NCBI GenBank assembly: GCA_014190895.1
Contig: BJGV01000012.1
Span: forward strand, 1-48,535
Direction: 5' to 3'
Source: Nitrosomonadaceae bacterium
GTDB taxonomy: Bacteria > Pseudomonadota > Gammaproteobacteria > Burkholderiales > Nitrosomonadaceae
Length of the DNA: 48,535 nucleotides
Positions 16,404 through 25,499 of the stretch are shown here, one piece after another; within the stretch, counting starts at the first letter, position 1; every line of letters begins with the position of its first letter. Position numbers and translations under genes: made by a program. The notes under the pieces were generated by a model. The model did not search any database and was not told where the DNA came from. It was given only the letters and a program-made list of their open reading frames with translations.

Positions 16404-18470
16404 ATGAATCAATTAAGTAATCTCTCTAATCACGAGGAGATCAATGTATTTGATCGAGCATTACAAGATTACAAAAATTTGAGCATGGATGTCGATCGCT
16501 TTACTGCTACTCGTTTACAAATGGGGATATACGGTCAAAGGCAGGAGGGCGTACATATGATCCGTATCAAGCTACCAGGAGGTCGCTTGAATTCATTACA
16601 ATTGAATGCAATTGCAGACATGCTAGAGAAATACGCTCGTCATGATGTTGTGCACATTACTACGCGTCAAGATATTCAAATGCATTATGTTCCACTTGAA
16701 GATACCCCTGCGGTGTTGCGTTATTTGGCTGATGCAGGTCTAACAACACGTGAAGCCTGTGGTAACACTATACGCAATGTTACGGCCTGTTCTTTATCCG
16801 GAGTTTGTCCGCGTCAACATGTCGATATCAATCAACATCTCGACGGTGCAGTCCAACACTTTTTGCGCAACCCATTAACTCAACAAATGCCCCGTAAATT
16901 TAAAATCAGTTTTTCTGCCTGCGAGTCTGATTGCGCCCAAGGTATGATGCATGATATGGGAATTATTGCTGTGCACAATGGCACATGTTTTGGTTTTAAA
17001 GTACTAGCAGGTGGCGGTCTTGGACATAAACCACATGAAGCGATCGTTATTGAAGAGTTTGTTGAAGAAAAAGATCTATTACTTGTGATGGAGGCGATTG
17101 TTTCATTACATAACCGCTATTCTGATCGAGTTAAGCGTGCTAAAGCTAGGATTAAATTTTTAGTCGATAAATTTGGTCGAGAAGGCTTTATTGAAAAGTA
17201 TCGTGAAGAATTTATACGGACTAAAACGGCTTTAGCAACACAAAAATATCCAAAAGGAGAGTGGGGTAAAGGTATTAATGATGGCGAGATTCCTGGCATT
17301 GGTGCGCCTCGTCATCTGTTTAAACAAAAACAACCCGATCTTTACGTTTTCCCGATTAGTGTACCAATGGGAAATTTAACTGTTGGGCAGTTACGTGGCC
17401 TCGCAAAAATTGCAGACACCCATAAATTACAAGAAATTCGTGTAACTCAAGATCAAAATATGATTTTAATCAATGTAATTGCGGCCCAAATTAATTCTTT
17501 ACGTGGTGCTTTGGCCTTGCTGAGCCTAGGTGAACCAAAAATAGGCGATGATATAGTGGCTTGTCCTGGGACATCAACCTGTCGCCTAGGAATAACCTCA
17601 AGCACCATTCTTGGGCCTAGATTAGATGGCGGTGAACACGATTTGAAGATTCGCGTTTCTGGATGTCATAATGGTTGTGCTCAGCCAGAGACCGGTGATA
17701 TCGGAATCTATGGTGAGGGTAGGCGTATGCATGGTAAATTGGTGCCACATTATCAGATGTATTTTGGCGGTAATGGTATGGCACATGGAGCCCTGGCCAT
17801 TAAAGGCCCATCGGTACCTGCCGCACGGATTGAAGCGGCGCTGGAAAAAGTAAAATTAGCCTACTCGTCTAATCGTGAAGTTAATGAAACTTTTTTTTCT
17901 TGGACGCGACGATTTGGTAAAGATCGCCTTGCTGCACTATTAGAAAGCATAATTGAAGTTAAACCAGAGGAATTAACGTCGGTTCTGCGTGATCATGGGA
18001 AAGATAATGATTTTAAAGTACTGCAGTTAGGCGGAGGCGAGTGCGCTGGCGTGAGTCAGGTGAAAATTGGCTCCAGTTTTTTTGAAGCGGCTCATGAAAG
18101 AAATTATCGAAATGCGCTTAAATTTCAAAGAAAATTTGAAGACTCAGTTAAATGCGCCGAGGAGATTACTCGTCTTATTGCTCAAGGTGTTACCGAATTG
18201 TTAGGCGGTCAAAAATATGAAAATTTACAGGAACAAGCAGAAGAGCTAGAACGCTCACTACCAACTAAGCCACAATTGTCTAAACAATTAAAAAAGTTAG
18301 CGGAGTATTTCGTAACTCCTGGTAACGATTTAAATGATGCTCTATTAACAGAATGGTTTCTAGAGTTAGATCAGTGGACACTGGAAGTTGCAGAATTTTG
18401 TTTAAGTTTTGATGCTCAGTTGGATTTAAGTGGTGCGTTGCCGCAACCTTCCGGTATCAATCAATCATAG
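16404..18470 (+). CDS. cysI: Siroheme sulfite reductase hemoprotein with C-terminal extension
   Basis: A 688-residue nitrite/sulfite reductase that reduces sulfite to sulfide with six electrons. It contains two ferredoxin-like plus siroheme half-domains. The 4Fe-4S/siroheme cysteines are C387 and C393 in ACPGTSTC and C421 and C425 in SGCHNGC. The siroheme arginine region (TTRQDIQMHY) is present. E. coli CysI has 570 residues; here roughly 140 more follow from about residue 540, starting GGGECAG and continuing as a charged helical tail. No flavoprotein subunit cysJ is adjacent. AAGGAA lies six bases before the start. cysH context favours sulfite over nitrite as substrate. Confidence 0.9.
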   Translation: MNQLSNLSNHEEINVFDRALQDYKNLSMDVDRFTATRLQMGIYGQRQEGVHMIRIKLPGGRLNSLQLNAIADMLEKYARHDVVHITTRQDIQMHYVPLEDTPAVLRYLADAGLTTREACGNTIRNVTACSLSGVCPRQHVDINQHLDGAVQHFLRNPLTQQMPRKFKISFSACESDCAQGMMHDMGIIAVHNGTCFGFKVLAGGGLGHKPHEAIVIEEFVEEKDLLLVMEAIVSLHNRYSDRVKRAKARIKFLVDKFGREGFIEKYREEFIRTKTALATQKYPKGEWGKGINDGEIPGIGAPRHLFKQKQPDLYVFPISVPMGNLTVGQLRGLAKIADTHKLQEIRVTQDQNMILINVIAAQINSLRGALALLSLGEPKIGDDIVACPGTSTCRLGITSSTILGPRLDGGEHDLKIRVSGCHNGCAQPETGDIGIYGEGRRMHGKLVPHYQMYFGGNGMAHGALAIKGPSVPAARIEAALEKVKLAYSSNREVNETFFSWTRRFGKDRLAALLESIIEVKPEELTSVLRDHGKDNDFKVLQLGGGECAGVSQVKIGSSFFEAAHERNYRNALKFQRKFEDSVKCAEEITRLIAQGVTELLGGQKYENLQEQAEELERSLPTKPQLSKQLKKLAEYFVTPGNDLNDALLTEWFLELDQWTLEVAEFCLSFDAQLDLSGALPQPSGINQS

Positions 18471-18536
18471 TTTAAAAAAAATCCATAAATTAATTAATAT
18501 GCTGTAATAGATCTCAAAATTAATTTAAAAAAATAT

Positions 18537-19232
18537 ATGAATTTAGAACTTAAAATTATAGAAGTAAAAAAATTGCTGCAGAGCGCGCATGAAAACTACG
18601 TTTCTATTGTTTTTGCTAGCAGTTTTAGCGCAGAAGATATGGTTTTGACGGATTTAATTGGTCGTCATTACCCCGGTATTCGTATATTCACTTTAGATAC
18701 TGGTCGTTTACCAGAAGAAACCCACTCTCTAATAAAAAAAGTGGAGGACAATTATCATATTCATATTCAATTATATTACCCAGACACCAGTGCAGTGGAA
18801 AAGTATATTGCACAAAATGGACTTAACGGATTTTATGACAGTGTAGATGCACGTAATACCTGCTGTTATATTCGTAAAGTTGAGCCATTAAAACGAGCTC
18901 TAGATGGTCAAAATGCATGGATTACAGGGCTGCGTCGCGATCAGGCAACAACTAGGAAAAATTTGACAGAAGTAGGGTTTGATTCTGAGAACGGCTTGCA
19001 AAAAATTAATCCACTGCTTGATTGGGGCATGCCCGATGTATGGGCTTATCTTTCAGAATTTAACGTACCCTACAATGCTTTATATGATAAGGGTTATGCT
19101 AGCATCGGTTGTGCGCCGTGTACTCGCGCTATTGTTGCGGGCGAGGATGTTCGTTCTGGACGTTGGTGGTGGGAAAATCCAGAAACAAAGGAATGTGGGT
19201 TACATATTCAAAGCTCACACATAAAAAATTAA
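18537..19232 (+). CDS. cysH: Adenylylsulfate (APS) reductase, thioredoxin-dependent
   Basis: A 231-residue PP-loop superfamily reductase that converts activated sulfate to sulfite and AMP. Two cysteine pairs, C109-C110 (NTCCYIRK) and C192/C195 (GCAPC), bind a 4Fe-4S cluster; this marks the APS-using type rather than the PAPS-using enterobacterial type. The sulfonucleotide-binding TGLRRDQ stretch is present. The C-terminus GLH is close to the usual catalytic KECGLH motif, here KECGLHIQ. Since APS is used directly, an APS kinase (cysC) is not needed, and none is present. It lies between cysI and cysDN in one direction. Confidence 0.93.
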   Translation: MNLELKIIEVKKLLQSAHENYVSIVFASSFSAEDMVLTDLIGRHYPGIRIFTLDTGRLPEETHSLIKKVEDNYHIHIQLYYPDTSAVEKYIAQNGLNGFYDSVDARNTCCYIRKVEPLKRALDGQNAWITGLRRDQATTRKNLTEVGFDSENGLQKINPLLDWGMPDVWAYLSEFNVPYNALYDKGYASIGCAPCTRAIVAGEDVRSGRWWWENPETKECGLHIQSSHIKN

Positions 19233-19323
19233 TAAATTATGAGACCTGAGGAATGGGTGTAATGCCGAGGGATATACAAAACTTCACCGCGTTTATTTTT
19301 AATTTTATGATGAAAAGTAAATA

Positions 19324-20244
19324 ATGCTTACTAAACAATATTCTATGCAAAAGATGAGCCATCTGGATACATTGGAGAGTGAGGCTATTCATATTTTGCG
19401 TGAAGTAGCCGCAGAATGTATTAATCCAGCGCTGTTATTTTCTGGCGGCAAGGACTCTATTATTCTGCTGCGATTAGCGGAAAAAGCTTTTCGCCCAGGC
19501 CGTTTTCCATTTCCATTGTTGCATATAGATACCGGACACAATTTTCCAGAAGTAATTGAATTTCGTGATCGTCGAGCCAAACAATTAAATGAGCATCTCA
19601 TTGTACGCAGTATGGAGGATTCAATTTTAAAAGGCAGGGTAGTATTGCGTTCAGAATATCAGAGCCGTAATGCATTTCAGTCGATAACTTTATTGGATGC
19701 CATCGCTGAATTTCGTTTTGATGCTTGTATAGGGGGTGCGCGCAGGGATGAAGAAAAAGCTAGGGCAAAAGAACGCATATTTTCTTTTCGTGACGAGTTT
19801 GGTCAATGGGATCCAAAAAATCAGCGTCCAGAACTGTGGAATATTTATAACACACGAGTGCATTCAGGGGAAAATATTAGAGTATTCCCAATCAGTAATT
19901 GGACAGAACTTGATGTGTGGGAATATATCTCGCGTGAACAACTTGAGGTGCCACATATTTATTTTGCTCATAAACGTGCTGTGATCAGACGTGATAATAC
20001 TCTATTGCCCGTGTCTTATTTAGTGCAGCCTAAAGGTGATGAAAAATCAGAAAATGTTATGGTCCGTTTTCGTACGGTAGGGGATATGAGTTGCACTTGT
20101 CCAGTGGAATCTATTGCAAAAAATGTTGGAGAAATTATTGCTGAAACTGCAATTACCCGTATTACCGAGCGTGGAGCTACTCGGATGGATGACCAGACAT
20201 CAGATGCATCTATGGAATTACGTAAAAAAGAAGGATATTTCTAA
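19324..20244 (+). CDS. cysD: Sulfate adenylyltransferase subunit 2
   Basis: A 306-residue small, catalytic subunit of ATP sulfurylase, which makes APS from ATP and sulfate. The PP-loop motif SGGKDS is at residues 40-45. Further signatures: HIDTGHNFPEVIEFRD, GGARRDEEKARAKER and the late ERGATRMDD. Several ATG codons lie at the start; the family usually begins at MSHLDTLE (ATG at 19354), so the first ten residues may not be translated. cysN follows within 65 bp and makes the GTPase partner. Confidence 0.95.
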   Translation: MLTKQYSMQKMSHLDTLESEAIHILREVAAECINPALLFSGGKDSIILLRLAEKAFRPGRFPFPLLHIDTGHNFPEVIEFRDRRAKQLNEHLIVRSMEDSILKGRVVLRSEYQSRNAFQSITLLDAIAEFRFDACIGGARRDEEKARAKERIFSFRDEFGQWDPKNQRPELWNIYNTRVHSGENIRVFPISNWTELDVWEYISREQLEVPHIYFAHKRAVIRRDNTLLPVSYLVQPKGDEKSENVMVRFRTVGDMSCTCPVESIAKNVGEIIAETAITRITERGATRMDDQTSDASMELRKKEGYF

Positions 20245-20306
20245 ATGCAGGCACGGAATAAAAAATTTCCCAACAAAGCAACTCCTTATACAGGTAATCA
20301 ATCTTG

Positions 20307-21575
20307 GTGAATAAAAATATCTCTTGTGATGGTCCTGAACTATTACGTTTCATCACCGCTGGTAGCGTGGATGATGGAAAGAGCACCTTAATTGGGCGCT
20401 TGTTACATGATTCTAAGTCAATTTTTGAGGATCAATTAAATGCTATTACACGCACCTCGCACAAACGTGGTATGGGAGGCATTGACCTATCGTTACTTAC
20501 AGACGGGTTACAAGCGGAGCGCGAACAAGGCATTACAATTGATGTGGCTTATCGTTATTTTGCCACCCCCAAACGTAAATTTATTATTGCCGATACCCCG
20601 GGTCACGAGCAATACACAAGAAATATGGTGACAGGAGCATCTACCGCTAATTTAGTCATTATTCTTATTGATGCGCGCAAGGGTGTGCTTACTCAATCCA
20701 AGCGTCATACCTATCTAGCTCATTTGATGGGCATTTCTCATATAATTGTCGCCATTAATAAAATGGATTTAGTGGACTACTCTCGTGCAGTGTTCGAGAA
20801 AATTCAACAGGATTTTTCTATTTTTGCTGATGAGCTTGGGTTAAAAAATGTTACATATATCCCGATGTCTGCATTGAATGGAGATATGATAGTAGAGCGT
20901 GGCAAGAAGCTTTCTTGGTACAAAAATTTAACACTCATCAATTTATTGGAAAACGTTTCCATTGATCAAGATATTAACCTCTTAGATTTTCGTTTTCCAA
21001 TACAATTAGTATGTCGCCCGCAAACTGAAGAAACGCATGATTTCAGAGGCTATATGGGACGGATTGAATCCGGTTATATTTGCGTTGGTGATGAGGTGAC
21101 AGTGCTTCCATCAGGACTATCTTCGCGTATTAAAGAAATCGTTACTTATGATGGGCTTCTTAACCGTGCTAATGCGTCACAATCAGTGACGTTAACTATT
21201 GAAGATCATTTGGATATCTCTCGAGGGGATATGCTGGTAAGAGTTGGTAAAATACCTAGAATTAATAAAGAATTTGAAGCAACATTATGTTGGTTATCAG
21301 AGCAGGCTCTCGATTTAAAACGCAAATATCTTGTCAAACATACTACTAAAATTGTAAAAGCAGTGGTGAGTCAGACAAGTTACCGTATAGATGTTAATAC
21401 GTTGAACCATGAACCGGTAGATACACTGAGAATGAATGATATAGGACGCGTAACATTTAAAGTACAGCAGCCGCTAATATGTGACGACTATCAATATAAT
21501 CAAGCTACGGGCAGTTTTATTGTTATTGATGAACTCAGCAATAACACTGTTGCCGCGGGCATGATTTTTTCTTAA
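20307..21575 (+). CDS. cysN: Sulfate adenylyltransferase subunit 1 (GTPase)
   Basis: A 422-residue EF-Tu-like GTPase that drives APS synthesis by CysD. G1 is GSVDDGKST, G3 is DTPGHEQY, and G4 is NKMD; domains II and III follow. There is no C-terminal APS kinase (CysC) fusion, which agrees with the APS-type reductase CysH. The 5' end has adjacent TTG (20304) and GTG (20307) codons; GTG is chosen, and an AGGTAA lies upstream. It is shorter than E. coli CysN (475) but of normal length for CysC-less forms. Confidence 0.94.
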   Translation: MNKNISCDGPELLRFITAGSVDDGKSTLIGRLLHDSKSIFEDQLNAITRTSHKRGMGGIDLSLLTDGLQAEREQGITIDVAYRYFATPKRKFIIADTPGHEQYTRNMVTGASTANLVIILIDARKGVLTQSKRHTYLAHLMGISHIIVAINKMDLVDYSRAVFEKIQQDFSIFADELGLKNVTYIPMSALNGDMIVERGKKLSWYKNLTLINLLENVSIDQDINLLDFRFPIQLVCRPQTEETHDFRGYMGRIESGYICVGDEVTVLPSGLSSRIKEIVTYDGLLNRANASQSVTLTIEDHLDISRGDMLVRVGKIPRINKEFEATLCWLSEQALDLKRKYLVKHTTKIVKAVVSQTSYRIDVNTLNHEPVDTLRMNDIGRVTFKVQQPLICDDYQYNQATGSFIVIDELSNNTVAAGMIFS

Positions 21576-21772
21576 GATATTTAATTTTATGTGCCTGTGG
21601 CCATCATTAGCGATAGCAAATGAAAGATGATAAATTAACGGCATAGCCTTGTTGCTTTTGTTGCTTTCTGACAAAAAATTAGAATTAAAATATAGCGACA
21701 AAAATTTTATTTCGATAAATATATCTATTTTTTATTTATCAATATCCCAACCTAAATATTAATTAATTTATT

Positions 21773-24700
21773 ATGACTAGTCTGAATTTAGCATCTCATT
21801 TGAAGTCTACGGTTAACTCGGATTCTTTGATTCTGAATTTTAATATGAACTTTATCGATTTGTACCGTCGAGATGGTTTATTAAAATTAGATCAGATATT
21901 TCTTGATTTTCTAAAGGAAGGGAACGATGAATTGTGTGCCCGTCTCCAGTATGCTCGTATTCATCCAGACAAGATTGATCGCAAGAATGAATCGGCCCTG
22001 TTGATTGAGATCGCTCCCTGGATAGAAGATTTTATTGCTAGGTTGTTTGATATTGTGGCCGAAGTAAACACTCTTTCTGCTCGCCATCACGAGCTTGCCC
22101 CAATCTATTCTTGTAAACGGCAATTTGTACAGCGTCGCGCAATGAATAAGGTCACTGAAACAGAAGTTTCCGCAGTGAATGGCGATGAATTAGAAAAAGA
22201 GCTGACCAATATATTAGGAGCGCCTTTTTCCGAACTACTTTTTGCATGTAAGGTAACTGAGTGGTTAGAAAATGAGATTGAAAATGAAAAATATCTTAAA
22301 ATAGCTTTGCTTTATTCGGCGTGGGCATTAAGAACGCCGGCAGGAAGAGAGCGCAACCAGAATGGCATATTATTTAAATTACCGTTTAAACTTAATTATT
22401 TGAATTTAGTGCCAACGGTCGCGGATAACGTTGCAGGGTATACGATTCATCATCTTCAACACTTGCGTCGACGAGATGGTTTCGCTCTTACTGACACAGG
22501 AATTAATTTAGCCGGAGCTCTGGACGAAGCAAATTACTGTATCTGGTGTCATGAACAAGAGAAAGATTCTTGCTCAAAAGGTTTAAAAGAAAAATCCAGT
22601 GTCCTCGCCGAGATCCCTTCTTTTAAAAAAAGTCAATTTGGTATTTTACTGGCAGGTTGCCCACTAGAAGAGCGCATTTCTGAATTTCAGAAACTTAAAG
22701 CGCAAGGATTCTCTATTGGTAGTTTAGCAATGATTATATTAGATAATCCTATGTGCGCTGGAACTGGTCATCGTATCTGCAATGATTGTATGAAATCTTG
22801 TATCTATCAAAAACAAGAACCGGTCAATATTCCGGAGACAGAAACACGGACCCTAAAAGATGTTCTTGAGTTACCCTGGGGGTTTGAAATCTATAGCCTT
22901 CTAACTCGCTGGAATCCACTTGACCTTATTCGCCCTATACCAAAATTACCAACGGGACGCAAAGTATTGGTAGTTGGGATGGGACCGGCAGGATATACTT
23001 TATCCCATCATTTAATGAATGATGGTCACACAGTAATGGGAATTGACGGCCTTAAAATTGAATTTTTGCCATCAAATCTTTCCGGAGTAGATCAGCAAGG
23101 TAGTCGTGTTCCGTTTAGAGCTATTCGAGATGCAAGCGAGCTTGATGAGAATCTAAATGAGCGTATCCCTGCTGGTTTTGGTGGGGTTGCCGAATACGGC
23201 ATTACTGTTCGATGGAATAAAAATTTCCTGAAATTAATTCGATTATTATTAGAACGAAGGGCAGAATTTTCTCTCTTCGGCGGAGTTCGTTTTGGCGGCA
23301 CCATTACTGCCGATGATGCATTTGCTATGGGGTTTGATCACGTGGCTCTTGCTGCTGGTGCAGGACGCCCGACCGTACTTGATTTACCTAACGGGCTAGC
23401 ACGAGGTGTTCGTGCCGCATCTGATTTTTTAATGGCGTTGCAATTATCTGGCGCAGCTCAAATGGATTCTGTTGCTAATATGCAAATACGCTTGCCAGTT
23501 GTCGTGATTGGCGGTGGTTTAACCGCTATTGATACGGCAACAGAAGCGCTTGCTTATTATCCAATACAGGTGAGTAAATTTCTAAGTCGTTATGAAATTT
23601 TAGTTGCTTTGCAGGGTAAAGAGACTATTCACAATTCGTGGGACGAAGAAGAGCGAGAGATTGCAGAAGAGTTCCTTGATCATGCTCGCGCTATTCGCGC
23701 AGAGCGTGAAGCATCAGACAGAGAAGGCCGCGTATCACGTGTATTAGAGCTGCTCCAGTCTTGGGGAGGAGCAACTATCGCTTATAGAAAACGATTGATA
23801 GACAGTCCTTCTTATACATTAAATCATGAAGAAGTTGAAAAAGCGCTAGAGGAGGGCATCTTTTTTGCCGAAGGTCTGACACCTGAGCGCATAGAAATTG
23901 ATCAATGGGGGCATGTTCAGTCGGTACATTTTCTAGCGCAGGCATTGGATAGCCTGGGATCATGGAAAAAATTTGGAGTAACCGAATTATCAGCTCGCGC
24001 TGTTCTGGTTGCTGCCGGCACTCAACCAAATACAGTATTGGCCAGAGAAGATGAAAAGAATTTTAAATTAGACGGACGTTATTTTGCGGCCTGTGATGAA
24101 GATGGGTCACCAGTGACCCCAATTCATGGAAATCCTAAACCAGAGACGCCCTTGGTACTTTTAAGTCGTTGTAAAGATGGCCGTTTCATAAGTTTCTTTG
24201 GCGATTTGCACCCATCTTATTCTGGCAATGTAGTAAAAGCCATGTCTAGCGCCAAACAAGGGTATCCAGTAGTGAGCCGAGTACTTAAGAAAATAACTCC
24301 AAAATCTGAAAAGATAGCCTCGGAGTTTTTTACAACAATCAATGATCGGTTGCGACCAAGGGTGCATGAAATAAAGAGACTGACGCCCACCATTATTGAA
24401 GTGATAGTGTACGCACCTATGGCCGCAGAAAACTTTCAGCCAGGACAATTCTATAGATTCCAAAATTTTGGAACCCTTGCGGCTACTGTAAATGAAACCA
24501 AATTAGCAATGGAGGGGATTGCCTTAACAGGAGCATCGGTAGATATCTCTCGTGGTTTAGTATCTTTAATTGCATTGGAAATGGGGGGATCAGCAGATCT
24601 GTGTGCGCTACTAAAACCGGGAGATCCAGTAATATTAATGGGACCAACAGGCACCCCTACGGAAATTTTATCAGGTGAAACTGTTGTGTTAGTAGGCGGT

Positions 24701-25324
24701 GGTCTAGGTAATGCAGTATTATTTTCTATAGGTGAAGCGGCCAGATCTGCTGGATCAAAAGTCCTTTATTTTGCCGGATACAAGAAACTTATTGATCGTT
24801 ATAAAGTAGCTGAAATAGAAGCAGCAGCAGATACAGTAGTTTGGTGCTGTGATGAATCCCCAGGTTTTGAGCCTAGTCGTTTAGGTGATTTGAGTTATGT
24901 TGGCAATATTGTAGATGCAATGACGGCTTATGCTACCGGTACGATGGGGTCGCAGCCAGTATCGCTAATGAAGGTTGATAGAATTATTGCAATTGGCTCG
25001 GATCGGATGATGGCAGCGGTAGGCACTGCTTGCCGTAATCAACTGAGTCTTTATTTAAAAGCGGATCATTTTGCCATTGGCTCTATCAACTCTCCGATGC
25101 AATGCATGATGAAAGAAATTTGCGCTCAGTGCCTACAACCTCATAAAGATCCAATAACAGGAGAAATTACCTATGTATTCTCTTGTTTTAATCAAGATCA
25201 ACCACTTGACCGAGTAGATTTTTGTGGATTGGCTTCTCGTTTAAAACAAAACAGCGTTCAGGAAAAAATTACCATTCACTGGATAAAGTATTGTCTAAAG
25301 GAATCGAGTCAATTAAAAATCTAA
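21773..25324 (+). CDS. Large FAD/Fe-S pyridine-nucleotide oxidoreductase (GltD-like plus PyrK/FNR-like)
   Basis: An 1183-residue multidomain protein. Residues 1-320 are a mostly helical region of unknown family with a cysteine set (C256, C259, C267). A GltD-type Fe-S motif follows (C328, C336, C339, C343 in CAGTGHRICNDCMKSC), then an FAD-binding fold (VLVVGMGPAGY, about 399) and a second nucleotide-binding fold (VVVIGGGLTAID, about 575). From about 860 there is a ferredoxin-reductase/PyrK-like module: PGQFYRFQNF, VVLVGGGLGNAVL (about 970), and a C-terminal 2Fe-2S motif (C1111, C1117, C1120, C1138). It can clearly move electrons between NAD(P)H and iron-sulfur partners. Placed 197 bp after cysN on the same strand, it is a candidate electron donor for CysI; that role is inferred. 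Confidence 0.82.
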   Translation: MTSLNLASHLKSTVNSDSLILNFNMNFIDLYRRDGLLKLDQIFLDFLKEGNDELCARLQYARIHPDKIDRKNESALLIEIAPWIEDFIARLFDIVAEVNTLSARHHELAPIYSCKRQFVQRRAMNKVTETEVSAVNGDELEKELTNILGAPFSELLFACKVTEWLENEIENEKYLKIALLYSAWALRTPAGRERNQNGILFKLPFKLNYLNLVPTVADNVAGYTIHHLQHLRRRDGFALTDTGINLAGALDEANYCIWCHEQEKDSCSKGLKEKSSVLAEIPSFKKSQFGILLAGCPLEERISEFQKLKAQGFSIGSLAMIILDNPMCAGTGHRICNDCMKSCIYQKQEPVNIPETETRTLKDVLELPWGFEIYSLLTRWNPLDLIRPIPKLPTGRKVLVVGMGPAGYTLSHHLMNDGHTVMGIDGLKIEFLPSNLSGVDQQGSRVPFRAIRDASELDENLNERIPAGFGGVAEYGITVRWNKNFLKLIRLLLERRAEFSLFGGVRFGGTITADDAFAMGFDHVALAAGAGRPTVLDLPNGLARGVRAASDFLMALQLSGAAQMDSVANMQIRLPVVVIGGGLTAIDTATEALAYYPIQVSKFLSRYEILVALQGKETIHNSWDEEEREIAEEFLDHARAIRAEREASDREGRVSRVLELLQSWGGATIAYRKRLIDSPSYTLNHEEVEKALEEGIFFAEGLTPERIEIDQWGHVQSVHFLAQALDSLGSWKKFGVTELSARAVLVAAGTQPNTVLAREDEKNFKLDGRYFAACDEDGSPVTPIHGNPKPETPLVLLSRCKDGRFISFFGDLHPSYSGNVVKAMSSAKQGYPVVSRVLKKITPKSEKIASEFFTTINDRLRPRVHEIKRLTPTIIEVIVYAPMAAENFQPGQFYRFQNFGTLAATVNETKLAMEGIALTGASVDISRGLVSLIALEMGGSADLCALLKPGDPVILMGPTGTPTEILSGETVVLVGGGLGNAVLFSIGEAARSAGSKVLYFAGYKKLIDRYKVAEIEAAADTVVWCCDESPGFEPSRLGDLSYVGNIVDAMTAYATGTMGSQPVSLMKVDRIIAIGSDRMMAAVGTACRNQLSLYLKADHFAIGSINSPMQCMMKEICAQCLQPHKDPITGEITYVFSCFNQDQPLDRVDFCGLASRLKQNSVQEKITIHWIKYCLKESSQLKI

Positions 25325-25499
25325 GAATGCTGAAGGTAAATAATCTTTTATTAAATTGGGCGCAATAAATTACATGCAGATTAGTTGCATAATTCTATTT
25401 TATTTTTAAATAGAATAAATGCTGATCATTTCGTGAATTTACCAGATAAAAAATAGAGTATTTAGAGGTTTATAGAAACACCTGTATGGGAGATTATTA

